Source of the DNA: Diadema setosum
Lineage: Eukaryota; Echinodermata; Echinoidea; Diadematoida; Diadematidae
Direction: 5' to 3'
NCBI RefSeq assembly: GCF_964275005.1
Contig: NC_092689.1
Coordinates: forward strand, 9,994,700 to 10,058,699
DNA length: 64,000 nt
Below the pieces are notes generated by a model. It ran no database searches. It was not told the DNA's origin and was given only the letters and a program-made list of their open reading frames with translations. Of this stretch, positions 25,601 to 33,802 are shown one piece after another. Made by a program: the position numbers and the translations under genes. How positions within the stretch are numbered: position 1 is the stretch's first letter; every line of letters begins with the position of its first letter.

Positions 25601-28173
25601 ACATGGAGCAAGAGTGCATGAAGAAACAGCTAATTCAGCTCAACACTCTCCTCCAGGTCATTGAACCCAAGTTCTACAGCTACCTGCGTGAGTATTGCAT
25701 TGTGGAGGTCCCAAGCTATTTTCTTTTAAACCAATTTTCACTTTTGTGACAGCTATAACAACTGCCATGACTATGATAGTGACAAAAAGAGCAGCGCAAC
25801 TGCACCTTAACCTCAACAGGGGTATTAATGAACACAACTGCAGCTGTACCGTCTACCAGAACCATTGTACAATATTGGAATTTCTTGATTTGTTTGTTTG
25901 TTTTTTGATAAAGTTATTTTTCACAATGCAGTGTGCATTTGCTTCTTTGCTTTATGCAGAATGTTCTCTATCCGGAATACCTCAATTATGTAGAGTTTCA
26001 CATGGGGAAATGTTTGTAAGTATACCAGAGGTTGTGGTCAACACAAAGATTGTCTTGCTTGTATGTAGGTCAAGACATTTGTTGTTTCATTGCCATGTCA
26101 CGCAGCAGCCATTTCTGTCATGAATTATGATTACAGAGATCTGTAGAAAGACTGTCATTGGGCAAAAAAGATAAAGAATCAGATGACTCGCTCCTACCTG
26201 AGATTTCGTGCAGTAAAAAGTGACATCATTCTGTTTTTTTTAATTTTTTTTAATCACATGCCCAAGTTTATTTACTTTGTTCATTTCATATCGACAGGAA
26301 ATATTCAGCCAATGGGTGTATGTCATTCTGTTTTTTTTTAATCACACGTCCAAGTTTCCTTGCTTTGCTCATTTTGAATCGATAGGAAATATTCAGTCAA
26401 TGGGTGTATATTGGTATCTCTCTCTTGTTTTTATTCTCGGCGGGGCAGAATCGAAGGAGAGCAGCAACCTGTACTTCTGCTTCCGTTGGATGCTGATCCA
26501 TTTCAAGAGGGAGTTTTCCATGGATGACATCATGAGACTGTGGGAGGTGAGTGCACTCTTCCATTTATTCAGTGCATTCTGTTTGAGAAGGATATGTGGC
26601 ATTAGGGGAATATTTCGTTTATCATATTTTGATCATTTAATTGATTTTTCAACCACCTATCTGTGAAGTGCTGTGAAAAGAATTTGCATTGGGATGGTTT
26701 ACACACAAGTGTTTCTCTTTCAGCTATTATCATTATTGTTGTTGTTATTGTTATGATGATGATCATCATCATCATTGTCATGATCATTGTTATCGTTGTT
26801 GTCATGATCATGTAGCTGACATTATATTCCTGTGTTGTGAACCTTAATTGTATGAAATAGAAACAGCAATACCATACAATCATCTGCTTGTTCTGAGCAG
26901 ATATGAAAATTTAACTCAACGTTGACTTATGTTGATATGAAAATAAGTGTTTGGGTTGTTGTTGTTGTTGTTTTTTTAAGACAAGATCTAGTTTGCATTT
27001 AATATATTGTAAATCCAGAAACATTTGCAGGATGAAACTTTTGTGAATTGGAGCAGACAGCCTTTTATCGTGGCGTGAAACTTTCAAGAATTGCCACTGG
27101 CATCCAGTGCATTGTGTAAACAAAAACTATCGCATGCATTTTACTTTCATGAATCTTGGCTACACACAGAATTCGCAAAACACTCATATATGCAAAAAAT
27201 TCTGGTTTTACAGGAGTGCTTTTTTTTTTTCAGGCAAGGTTTAATTTGCATTTTCCGGTTGTATGATTGAAGCTGACACATTCAAAATACTGTTATTCCC
27301 ATTACTGGCTTCTACTGTGTTCAAATGATAATGAAGGAGGAGATTAAGTAAGTCATGTGAAAGGTGTACCCTTGTTCCCATCCTCCAGGTCATGTGGACC
27401 CAGCTGCCATGCAAGAACTTCCACCTCCTCCTCTGTGTGGCCATCTTGAATGGTGAGAAGGATGTGATGGAGAGGGAAGACTATGACTTCAATGACATCC
27501 TCAAGGTGAGTGCTTGGCTCGGCCACAGATGGCAGTATTTATACAACGTGAAGCTCATTAATGGTATACATGTATCAAGTATGTTACACGTCACTTGTGT
27601 CTAGACATGATATATGAATCCAGAGCATTGATTAGACTGGCTTAAAATGATTTGTTTGATGACGTGATTGTGCTGGTTGTAGAATAGCTCTATTGGGGTC
27701 CTGATCTTTTATTGTTGGAAAGAATTGGAGTTGAAGGAGCCTTTGAATGATATCATTTCATACTTGCACACAGGTGAATAGCCCCTAGGTATTGAAATCT
27801 GTGTTGTTCCATATTTATGTTTCTTATTACGTTGCCCTATGGCAGAGGAATACTTCGTTTCATATAGGTATGTAATATGACAAGTTCATTGTTTGGTGTT
27901 CATAAAGAAGAGATAGATTTTGAAAACCTGTCTTGTTCTTCTCTCAATTTCCAGCACATCAATGAGCTTGCACTCAAGATCGACGTCGACGACATCCTGA
28001 AGAAGGCGGAAGGCATCTACCTGCAACTCTCGCAGTGCGAGGACCTCCCCTCGTCGATACGCGAGATCATCGGCCTGGCGGACAGGGGAAGGGGCGCCGG
28101 CGACGAGGCCACCTCGGAGTGTTCAGACAGCAGCATCGAGGTGCTGGGAGACGGGGACCCGAGTCCACAGTAA
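10658..28173 (+). CDS. TBC1D15: TBC1 domain family member 15, Rab GTPase-activating protein (15 exons)
   Basis: TBC1D15 stimulates GTP hydrolysis by Rab7 in vertebrates and acts at late endosomes, lysosomes and mitochondria in mitophagy. The 15 exons listed below join in frame to 1908 bases, 635 residues; the human protein is about 670-690. Residues 15-220 match the N-terminal Rab-binding region (DUF3548), with GWSYLVFTLKDNV and PPLHFHDGG. GGFSKVTNFL and LLEWNSFMDKEGRI lead into the TBC domain (about 318-540). The arginine finger is in IEKDVLR (R389) and the glutamine finger in GYVQGMSDLL (Q426), so it should be catalytically competent. YFCFRWMLIHFKREF and VMWTQLPCKNFHLLLC match the rest of the domain. 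Start: the only ATG before MAIPANTDIVSE, close to the CRE-bearing promoter. The acidic, serine-rich tail (residues 600-635) is lineage-specific. TBC1D17 is the paralogue alternative, but isoform-level matches favour TBC1D15. Confidence 0.97.
11150..11800 (-). mobile_element. degenerate non-LTR retrotransposon (LINE) reverse-transcriptase fragment
   Basis: Read on the minus strand, pieces of a reverse transcriptase appear in the expected order: HGDDLVYFVK near 11764-11735 (the catalytic xxDD box), DCDSLQNDLNEL, then CWLLDFNAEKC, HLGVTV, a VRPALEYE-like piece, and near 11200 TYKFLNGHWS. This matches the palm/thumb of CR1/Jockey-type LINEs. Stops and frame changes interrupt it, and neither the endonuclease nor the N-terminal half was seen. 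It lies antisense in TBC1D15 intron 1 and is surely dead. Confidence 0.7.
11976..12161. mobile_element. miniature inverted-repeat element
   Basis: The ends are inverted copies about 45 bp long: GGTAAGTTGAATAGAAGTCG on the left is matched by the complement of CGACTTCTTTCAACTTACC on the right, with GTAC at both tips. The interior is non-coding. I do not recognise the family. Confidence 0.7.
12567..12835. repeat. two-copy tandem duplication, about 140-bp period
   Basis: AACTAGCTGTGTTTAGT and TTGATTTCAAAGTCACC recur in order in the two halves, starting near 12602 and 12741. The copies differ by scattered changes and a small indel. Each copy ends in a GTCACC...GGTGAC-like small hairpin. Confidence 0.75.
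13425..13520 (+). CDS. TBC1D15: TBC1D15 exon 2
   Basis: 32 codons, phase 0 at both ends. Reads VVFQQKGVFIHTTHGESDDD..., matching human IIYEQEGVYIHSSCGKTNDQ. The donor is AAG/GTTTGT, weaker than its neighbours. Confidence 0.95.
13521..14093 (+). other. TBC1D15: TBC1D15 intron 2
   Basis: 573 bp with an ATC-rich microsatellite near 13649-13687. I looked for an extra exon matching a vertebrate segment that seems absent here (see findings) and found none. Confidence 0.85.
14094..14238 (+). CDS. TBC1D15: TBC1D15 exon 3
   Basis: Encodes DGNNMLLQKRGEYVEW to DWTMVNTVSYQRDTRAA. WTMVNTVSYQR aligns with human WDMVNTVSFKR. It leaves in phase 1 at GCG G/GTATGT. Confidence 0.96.
14463..15140. repeat. tandem array of about 157-bp units with AAGGTCAAAGGTCA motifs
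   Basis: TGTGACCAA recurs at 14738, 14895 and 15051, giving a 157-bp period; a first diverged unit precedes them. Each unit carries TTTCGATTATGGCTCAT, TTAGGGCCCAATGTT and an AGGTCAAAGGTCA-like segment. The left edge is a degenerate TCCGTCGTCCATCCG tract. The plan of tandem cores beside a short-period tract is that of pearl/HINE-type non-autonomous Helitron relatives. No coding capacity. Confidence 0.8.
15153..15396. mobile_element. CGCGAA-type miniature inverted-repeat element, copy 1
   Basis: Ends TACTGTATATGCCATATATT and the complement of AATATTCGGCGTATACAGTA. The interior has repeated AATTCGCGA boxes in both orientations. It is the same subfamily as the copy at 52793-53036, sharing ATCGGGATCAGAGTCAATAT in inverse orientation. 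Confidence 0.85.
15486..15723 (+). CDS. TBC1D15: TBC1D15 exon 4
   Basis: 79 residues from DENVVVNPPTSG to IERYVMLTK. FSLSDVKTIRRSKQNLGWSY aligns with human FSLTDLKSIKQNKEGMGWSY in the Rab-binding region. GC-rich relative to its introns, which is typical of this gene. Confidence 0.97.
16945..18219. mobile_element. 1.27-kb non-autonomous DNA element with about 45-bp terminal inverted repeats
   Basis: Left end CCTGCTTGTT, then ACAGGCATGGTGGAGCACCC; right end is the inverse, GGGTGCTCCACCGCGCCTGT, then AACAAGCAGG. Inside are a short direct repeat (CTGTTTTTTTCCGAC at about 17230 and 17685) and a 96-bp hairpin (17907-18002) with TTGAGAATGATAAGGGCGTTAA in its stem, written here in part. No open frame resembles a transposase. 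No clear target duplication was seen, so the superfamily is open. Confidence 0.75.
17907..18002. repeat. hairpin inside the 1.27-kb element
   Basis: ATATCGTCGGTTGAGAATGA pairs with the complement of TCATTCTCAACAGACGATAT across a loop of about 35 bp, extended by GGGCGTTAAG/CTTAACACCC. Imperfect but clear. Confidence 0.75.
18369..18480 (+). CDS. TBC1D15: TBC1D15 exon 5
   Basis: Encodes the residues from SPNDTRLYIV to SSRYVS, aligning with human ESPQDKRTLLV and SQSFENL. Leaves in phase 0 at TCT/GTAAGT. Confidence 0.95.
18738..18932 (+). CDS. TBC1D15: TBC1D15 exon 6
   Basis: 65 codons, phase 0. KFVKDPVSMTMGGFSKVTNF aligns with human KIKKDPYTATMIGFSKVTNY. It joins straight to exon 5, as in the human isoform lacking the LLDRRKLLWAIHHW insert. 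Confidence 0.97.
18933..19541 (+). other. TBC1D15: TBC1D15 intron 6
   Basis: 609 bp; a C homopolymer at about 19136-19148, otherwise nothing recognised. Confidence 0.9.
19542..19670 (+). CDS. TBC1D15: TBC1D15 exon 7
   Basis: 43 codons, phase 0. PVDLLEWNSFMDKEGRI aligns with human PVSLEEWTKNIDSEGRI, the linker just before the TBC domain; RIFGG starts the domain. Confidence 0.97.
19724..20224. mobile_element. long inverted-repeat element (GGACAAGTCCACC end), copy 1
   Basis: Arms of about 120 bp: AAAATCGGACAATCCGTTCA on the left faces the inverse of TGAATGGATTGTCCGATTTT on the right; GCTGGATGAGAAGACTAC faces GTAGTCTTCTCATCCAGC. The outer left end AAAGGACAAGTCCACC has no partner on the right, so the right end is truncated or diverged. 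A decayed relative lies at 32746-33120. Confidence 0.8.
20280..20975. repeat. composite repeat with short-period tract, GGTCAAGGTC motifs and duplicated AGAGGGCGC unit
   Basis: Starts with a GTCTGTCTATCTGTCTG tract, then a pearl-core-like stretch (GACAAGGTCAAGGTC, GGGGTCAAAGGTCG). Two 63-bp units follow, each with CCGATAGAGGGCGCTATGTA (20498-20517 and 20561-20580) and GGGGATTCCC. ACTAGTATATG occurs at both edges (near 20272 and 20968). A CGCGAA element interrupts it. Confidence 0.6.
20657..20869. mobile_element. CGCGAA-type miniature element, copy 2
   Basis: Ends TACTGTAAAAGTGGA and the complement of TCCACTTTTACAGTA are perfect 15-bp inverted repeats. The interior is dense in TTCGCGC and GCGCGAAAAT boxes and keeps many CpGs, so it looks young. 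It sits inside the composite repeat, so it inserted later. Confidence 0.88.
21241..21344 (+). CDS. TBC1D15: TBC1D15 exon 8
   Basis: Encodes GLVPSLRKEAWKFLLRYYPW, the first TBC helix, matching human GLSHALRKQAWKFLLGYFPW. Phase 0 in, phase 2 out. Confidence 0.98.
21345..21907 (+). other. TBC1D15: TBC1D15 intron 8
   Basis: 563 bp of unassigned AT-rich sequence; nothing recognised. Confidence 0.9.
21908..22002 (+). CDS. TBC1D15: TBC1D15 exon 9
   Basis: DEYFCMKAQWKTVTEAQERR aligns with human DEYFRMKLQWKSISQEQEKR. It ends with the I of the IxxDxxR arginine-finger motif and one base of the next codon. Confidence 0.98.
22003..23309 (+). other. TBC1D15: TBC1D15 intron 9
   Basis: 1.3 kb; contains a 305-bp inverted-repeat element (22677-22981). 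The rest is unassigned. Confidence 0.9.
22677..22981. mobile_element. inverted-repeat element with ATTTCGT...ACGAAAT core
   Basis: Arms of about 110 bp start GCCCAAATTCACGAAG and end CGTGAATTCGGGC. The arms contain GACCATGGACAAAAACCATG facing its inverse. The core is a run of alternating TCATTTCGT and ACGAAATGA boxes. Non-coding and fairly well preserved. Confidence 0.85.
23310..23426 (+). CDS. TBC1D15: TBC1D15 exon 10
   Basis: Carries EKDVLRTDRIHPYF with the catalytic arginine finger (R389), then MTYCMYNFDL. Matches human EKDVNRTDRTNKFY and MTYCMYDFDL. Confidence 0.98.
23427..24485 (+). other. TBC1D15: TBC1D15 intron 10
   Basis: 1.06 kb; holds a decayed CGCGAA-family relative (about 24052-24280) and a short CA run followed by an A tract (about 24325-24352). 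Confidence 0.85.
24052..24280. mobile_element. decayed relative of the 41.8-kb miniature element
   Basis: Shares with 41809-42108 the ordered blocks TTTTCAAGAG, TTAGCAAT, GAGATAAT-like and GGAATATCAGTCGACTTGT. It starts with TACTGTATATAC. Heavily mutated, with no CpG boxes left. Confidence 0.55.
24486..24592 (+). CDS. TBC1D15: TBC1D15 exon 11
   Basis: Encodes GYVQGMSDLLSPILIVMEDE with the catalytic glutamine finger (Q426), then VEAFWCLCGLLDDLEI. Phase 2-in from exon 10, phase 0 out. Confidence 0.98.
24593..25587 (+). other. TBC1D15: TBC1D15 intron 11
   Basis: 995 bp, T-rich; nothing recognised. Confidence 0.9.
25588..25687 (+). CDS. TBC1D15: TBC1D15 exon 12
   Basis: CMNFDMEQECMKKQLIQLNT then LLQVIEPKFYSYL aligns with human NFEEQMQGMKTQLIQLSTLL. 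Leaves in phase 1 at CTG C/GTGAGT. Confidence 0.96.
25688..26448 (+). other. TBC1D15: TBC1D15 intron 12
   Basis: 761 bp; its 3' part is a tandem duplication (26222-26409) just before the exon 13 acceptor. Confidence 0.9.
26222..26409. repeat. two-copy tandem duplication, about 90 bp
   Basis: CATTCTGTTTTTTT, TCACATGCCCAAGTTT and GGAAATATTCAGCCAATGGG recur in order as TCACACGTCCAAGTTT and GGAAATATTCAGTCAATGGG. The second copy ends about 40 bp before exon 13. Confidence 0.85.
26449..26546 (+). CDS. TBC1D15: TBC1D15 exon 13
   Basis: SNLYFCFRWMLIHFKREFSM aligns with human GYLYFCFRWLLIRFKREFSF; ends MRLWE at GAG/GTGAGT. Confidence 0.98.
26547..27388 (+). other. TBC1D15: TBC1D15 intron 13
   Basis: 842 bp with an ATC/GTT-rich imperfect palindrome (about 26726-26812) and a decayed CGCGAA-type element (27005-27214). 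Confidence 0.9.
27005..27214. mobile_element. CGCGAA-type miniature element, copy 3 (old)
   Basis: Aligns in inverse orientation with the copy at 60572-60783: GAATTGGAGCAGACAGCCTT and TGGCGTGAAACTTTC correspond to blocks there. CpGs of the intact copy read as TG or CA here, as expected of an old methylated insertion. Ends TATTGTAAATCCAG and the complement of CTGGTTTTACAG. Confidence 0.75.
27389..27505 (+). CDS. TBC1D15: TBC1D15 exon 14
   Basis: VMWTQLPCKNFHLLLCVAIL aligns with human VMWTELPCTNFHLLLCCAIL, the end of the TBC domain; ends DYDFNDILK. Confidence 0.98.
27506..27954 (+). other. TBC1D15: TBC1D15 intron 14
   Basis: 449 bp, nothing recognised; acceptor TTTCCAG. Confidence 0.9.
27955..28173 (+). 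CDS. TBC1D15: TBC1D15 exon 15 (terminal)
   Basis: HINELALKIDVDDILKKAEG matches human HINELSMKIDVEDILCKAEA. The acidic tail ends GDGDPSPQ and TAA at 28171-28173. This exon is markedly GC-rich (roughly 60 percent) against an AT-rich surround. Confidence 0.97.
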   Translation, partial: HINELALKIDVDDILKKAEGIYLQLSQCEDLPSSIREIIGLADRGRGAGDEATSECSDSSIEVLGDGDPSPQ

Positions 28174-28247
28174 TCCCCCGAGGTCAAGGAGGACGAGTGC
28201 AGTGCTGTCAAGTCTCCCCGATTCTACAAGAGGTTATTTCCTGAAGA

Positions 28248-28253
28248 AATAAA
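28248..28253 (+). terminator. TBC1D15: candidate TBC1D15 polyadenylation signal
   Basis: AATAAA 75 nt after the stop codon. It would give a short 3' UTR; further hexamers downstream are possible alternatives. Confidence 0.4.
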
Positions 28254-29229
28254 CTTATGTCTAAAAGCCATGACGAAAGAATTCAAAAGCTCGATGTGGG
28301 GCTTGCTGTTGCATATTGAGGTACATGTACTCCACATGCATCTCCTCGATAGCTTTAATATCGAAACCTGCCCGAGTTTGATGCATGAATGTCGGCAGCC
28401 TTGTGAGCAAGCTGAATGGAAGAAGCTTGGGGCCCGCCTGCTTCGTAGTGACTCTGATTATCTTGCCTCCTTCTTCCCAGGCAGACACTGACAGGACTAG
28501 ATCGGCGATTTGAACTCTTACTTTGTTACTGTGTGGTCTTCAACTCTAATTCGTTTCCCCCACAATAATTCCCTGCTCCCTTAGATTTCAAATATCGTAT
28601 GTGCACATCATCATACATTTTACCCAAGACAGCCATCATGAGAAAGCATCTGCATTCCCCCGTCCCCCGTTTTATATTTTTGCATGTAGTTGTTGGCTGA
28701 ACAATACATAAAAAATGATGATTCTGCATATTCAGAACAAACAGAAGAAAATGTCTGAAGCTGCTTGAAATTCATATCCGGATGGTTCAAATGAGTGATT
28801 TTTCATTTGAATACTTCCTGTCAAAGTAACAAATATGTGTAGCTGTGTGCCTGTATTCTTGCAGTCCACAAGTCTTAATGGCTATTGAATGCATTGGATT
28901 AAATATATGTCACTGAACACTACATGCCTGGGCAAATACCGCAATGTGTGAACAATCGCTTGGATGTAAATTCAAATTTAGAATTGATATGATCTCTTGG
29001 CGTGGGTCAAAAGTGATGCCACATACTCATGATTACACCAGTTATCTTGTGGAATGCTGGAAGTGTCATGACATCTGCTCATCTGAGTTTATTAGTACAT
29101 TCCATTAATCAACGCGTGATATTGATGGATTACTGCGGACATGGAACAGTTTATCAGGCTAAAACAATTTGTAGTTCTACCACATTCTGTCGTTAAGGGC
29201 AAAAGTGACAACTCTCGTGTGACTTGTGT

Positions 29230-29298
29230 GTTTACTATTGAAAGCCAATCATACAGCTAGTGCAGCTGTTTACTATTGAAAGCCAATCATACAGCTAA
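29230..29298. repeat. short tandem duplication
   Basis: GTTTACTATTGAAAGCCAAT and the following CATACAGCTA occur twice, 39 bp apart, without mismatch over 30 bp: a recent duplication. Confidence 0.9.
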
Positions 29299-32200
29299 TG
29301 CTCACATGAAATTCACTCTTTGTATGAATGTTAACTCAAGTTTGTGATAATCTCCAGTCTTGGTGTGTAGTGTAAACTGCGACGCTTGCTTAGCAAATTA
29401 ATAGCTCTTGTCTTACTGCTGGAAAGAGAGGCATTCACTAGCTCACAAAGCTGTGCTCAGTGCTCTGTAGAAGAATTAAACCTTTCTACCATATCCCTTT
29501 TCTGTAAATCCGATGTTGGCATGTGTGAGCAGATGGTTTGATTTTCTCTCTTTTCACTCAAGTAAGTAAGTATTCAGTACTTGAAATGGGTGGAACGTAG
29601 TAGCTCTGAGCAGCGGAGGAGCGTTTGTGTCACCAGGCTGTGTAGTTCCATTAAGATTTTACCACTGTCCTGTCTATTATGGTGTTTTTGCTTTGTTGGT
29701 ACGATTGTGTCACCTTTTGTGACATGCATAATTTATTACAATCAGAAGTGCTTCAAAAGCGCTGGTGCTGTTGAATGTACCAGCAAGTTGCATACCTGGA
29801 AGAAAAAGAGGGATGTGCTCAAATCGAATGGGATTTCTGCAATGTGAGCAACTCAAGTAATGACCGACATGTATACACAGAGCCGTGCATCAATTTATGT
29901 GTGTGTATGTATCAGCAACAAAGTTACCATGCCCATTATAAAGCTTCCAGTAGAAACGATTGCAGTACCTGTGAAATCTTCATCTAAATCAGATATCTGT
30001 ACATGTACAACAAGTACATGTAAATGCTCATCCAATACAAGTTGTCTTGTTATTCATAGGCACAGAAAAGTGCAAGTGCACCCTTCAAATCCGTCTGGAC
30101 CAGAAATTGTTCAATTTTAACTCTTACCAGCTGTTCCATATGAGTGATGTCTAGCTGGCAATTGTATGCAAATGTGTCAAACGTATTTACACTGATTGTG
30201 CATCAGATTGGTAGTAAAGACAGGAATAGAAAATGGGGATAGCATAGTATATGAATAGAAATGTCAAGGTCTGATTTGGAATCTACTTTATGAAATGCAT
30301 GGGAAGCACTCTTGGTAAAAGAAAAAAATATATAAAAAAAAAAGGTGAAGAAAAGAAACAGGAAAGAGAAGAAACCAAAAGGGACATATATAACACCAAC
30401 AGCAAAACGGGTGAATGAAAGAATTGGGGAAGAAGTTCAAACAGACAAAAATCACAACAAAAAGAACAAGCCTTGTACTGAATATCAGGTTTATTTGATT
30501 TGCATAGTGTTGTGTGTAGAAAGCTAGGAGGTATGATAACACAAGATTTGTACTTGTCATGTAACTTCGGCTTCCATGTGAAAAGGGGGGAAAATTGATT
30601 CTTGGCTGAAATTTTACGTAGAGGACTTGTGGTAGGGGATGTCCATATACAATACTGTAGGTCATGTCTGTTGAAACATGGCACATTGTAGTGTAAATTT
30701 GATTGACTGGGCAAATGCATTTCATATTTTTTGTTTTTGTTATTGGGGAAGATGTGTGGAATACTACTTTTCATGTGGAAAATACACAGAGCTTACTCTT
30801 AGCGGACAAGTTTGACAATGTGCTAGACTTAATAAATTCATCTTTGTTGTGTTCATACTAGTAAGACGATCTTTGATTTTTTTTTTTTTTAAAAGGTTAA
30901 TTTCTCAACCCTTACATTGTTAAAGACAAGGGTACATTGTGCAATAGCTGTGGATTTATGATGCAGAGTTTTGGTCTTGTGAGAGTTGGAACAAATTGCA
31001 CATTGTACTGAGCTCTACTTCTTTGGTAATTTTCTTGCAGGGGAGCGATTCGCAGGAGAATGCCTGTGGCCTGTGTGCTCAAATATTGGACGAAGGTTAT
31101 ATGTGGTTCAAACGTTGCATGTGATAATTGCCCCTCTTGTTCAAAATGGGGGGGGGGGGGTGGTTTGGGATTTGTAATTTGAGACGGTTCACTTCAACAC
31201 GAGATGAAAGATCAAATCACTTTACATCACCCAGCAAAACCTCACATTTTGATGGAAGTATTAATCCCAAGTATTTCTTATTCCCCCCCCCCCTTAACAG
31301 AAAGAAAGGGGAAAAAAAGAAGCAGTACGCACAAAATTCTCAAGAATGTTTCACTGCTAGATTCGTGGGATACTTCAGGTCCAGTTTGCCTTGTGTGTTC
31401 TCTGCAGGCTTTGGATGAACGTCTGGTGTAACATGTAACCAAATGAGCCCTTCGGTGTAAAGCATTATCAAGTGAGCCCTCACAGCCAAGTGTAGTGTAC
31501 ATCTGGCTCTGTCTATTTCTATGGAACCATGGATCACTGTGTTGCAACTTTAGCAGCAATGGTCTTTCTTTTTGTGAAATGAATTTTGACGATGTGCCTG
31601 GCAGCAGATTTTGTGGACTTTGTGCAACGTGGCATGTTTTGACCAATGGTGTTCCATACTGATGAATTCTAGTCCTACATCCGCCAGATGTCTGTGATAC
31701 GATACTAAATGGAGTACATACAATAAATTTGCTTTTGAAAATGGGCCATACTAGCCCATGATGACAGACAAATTAGGCATCAGTACTTGCTGCTTTGCAT
31801 GTCTTAGAGAAGCAAACCTAAATTAATGTCTACTGATTCTGCACTTCAACACTTCTGAGCCAGTTTTCTGTCTGCTATTACAAAGCTTTTGTATTAGTGG
31901 AGGAGACTTTGCAATCCATGGCCTGCTAAATGTTTCAATGCAACCTAAAAGATGTCACCTTAGCTTTCATTGTAACCATCAATTAAAAATGTGAGTTTAT
32001 CTTGTTTTTGTAGTCTCTGGTGTTGATTGAAATTATCTTCTTCTTTTTTTTTTTAAGGATCTCGTTGAGTTAGAGCAAAGCTTTGCTCGTAGCATGTACA
32101 TGTAGATGATCATATCTTTATACCAGGTACATATTTTCAATCGGTTCTCTGAAATGTTATAAACTATTTTTGTATTTTTTTTCCATTGCCAATGTCTATC

Positions 32201-32745
32201 CTTTATATTAAAGCAACATCGTTTGTCATCAATGTCTAGCCTTTATAAGCAACATCGTAAGCCGTTGTACAAATGTAATATATACGTTAGAAAGCAGCGA
32301 GATATCTGTGCAACAGAGAAATAAATATGTACTATATATGCCGCATATAGCCGCTTATGCCTTGTGTGATTGAAAACCCCTGATGTTTTGTGAATGCTTA
32401 GAATGGCTGCTTAGATTGCTATCTGGGTATGTTACCATTCAGTGGAATTTCATTTTGTTTGCGCTCCAGCAAAAGTATTCAAATGCTTTGCTGTATTTTC
32501 CTGGCAAAACAAAAAAAAATAAAAAGAAATAAAAAATAACTTGAAGCTGTCAAAATATAAGTCTGTAACTCCTAATCTCCCAAGTCACCAAGATGCTAAT
32601 CTTTATAAACCCCTCCCCCCATTTCTACACCACAGTTGTAATTCTATAATCTTACACCTATATACTACGGAATATACTACGGACACACCGTTAGAAAATA
32701 TGCTGTGTACCGGACAGTATTTAGGGAAATGACAGTGAGGAAGAA

Positions 32746-33120
32746 CCCAGTCCCAGTTTGACAATCCATTCAAAAGTTATGAATTTTTACAATTTTGGTG
32801 CAGCCATCACTGGATGAAAAGATAAGTACAATTTGTGATGTAATTAAATGTATGAAAAGCTGTAAAGAAAATACAGAGAAAATGTAACAAAATTTCATTT
32901 TATGATGAAAATAGACAGGCAACCTGTTGCTGGCATATGGTAACATTACTCCCCCTGCTTTCTGAAAGAGGCAAGTCAAGTGCTCTTTCATAATGCTAGA
33001 AATGCAAAAATATGTTGGAATTTTCTTAATATTTTCTTCATATCATTCTTCATGTGTGACATCACAAACTGTAGTAGTCTTCTCATCCAGCGATGGTGGC
33101 ACCAAAACTTCTTTTCATTT
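32746..33120. mobile_element. long inverted-repeat element, copy 2 (decayed)
   Basis: Same family as 19724-20224: CATTCAAAAGTTATGAATTT on the left, and TAGTAGTCTTCTCATCCAGC on the right, with TTTCTGAAAGAGGCAAGTC between. The outer ends are missing. Confidence 0.8.
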
Positions 33121-33251
33121 AATTCCTTCCATTATTGATTTTCTCTCTCTCCCTCTCTCTCTCTCTTGATTCTTATGTCAATGATCATCACAAAATATTG
33201 TCATTGCGTAGTGTATTTTCATTACCTTTATTGCTATTTCAATAAATCAAC

Positions 33252-33802
33252 TACAGTCAAACCTGCCTTAGCAGCCACCTGTCTATAGCGACCACCTGTC
33301 TATAGTAGCCACTGAAAAATCCCCCCGAGAGAAAAGCCCTGTTAAAGACCCTGCGTACAGCGGCCACCTGTCTAACGCGGCCAGCGGCCACAAATTTTGT
33401 TTCCCACGGTAGATTTTAACCTGTCTATAGCGGCCAAAAACCCAATGGAGCCGAGCCGATAATTCAGCGTGTTTTTCTGCTTTGTAGCCGTGTGGGCAAC
33501 GTTCAGTGATCGTAACGCTGCATTCATCCCTCATTCAGTCATAATAATGCACTGGTGTTAAGCTTTCTTCACGACAATACACATACTACTGTGCAACAAT
33601 TTCATGTACACCGGCATGGTTTACATGCATACACACATACACACGTACACACATACATGTACATGTAAGGTTACAACGATGATACATGTACATGTAAAGC
33701 AATGCACACAAAGTTGGATTACCTGTCTATAGCAGCCACCTGTCTATAACAGCCACTTTTTCCATCTCCCTTGGGTGGCCGCTATAGACAGGTTTGACTG
33801 TA
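33252..33802. mobile_element. pogo-like element with CAGTCAAACCTG ends
   Basis: Terminal repeats CAGTCAAACCTGCCTTAGCA and the complement of GGCCGCTATAGACAGGTTTG, each beside TA. CACCTGTCTATAGCGGCCA-like boxes are repeated inside. The middle carries an ACATAC/TGTACATG-rich simple-sequence stretch (about 33610-33700). CAGT ends and TA flanks indicate a pogo-type non-autonomous element. Confidence 0.8.

Noticed and set aside
30283-30774. 163- and 145-codon minus-strand frames
   Set aside because: T/C-rich low-complexity translations in two overlapping frames between convergent genes; no recognisable domain.
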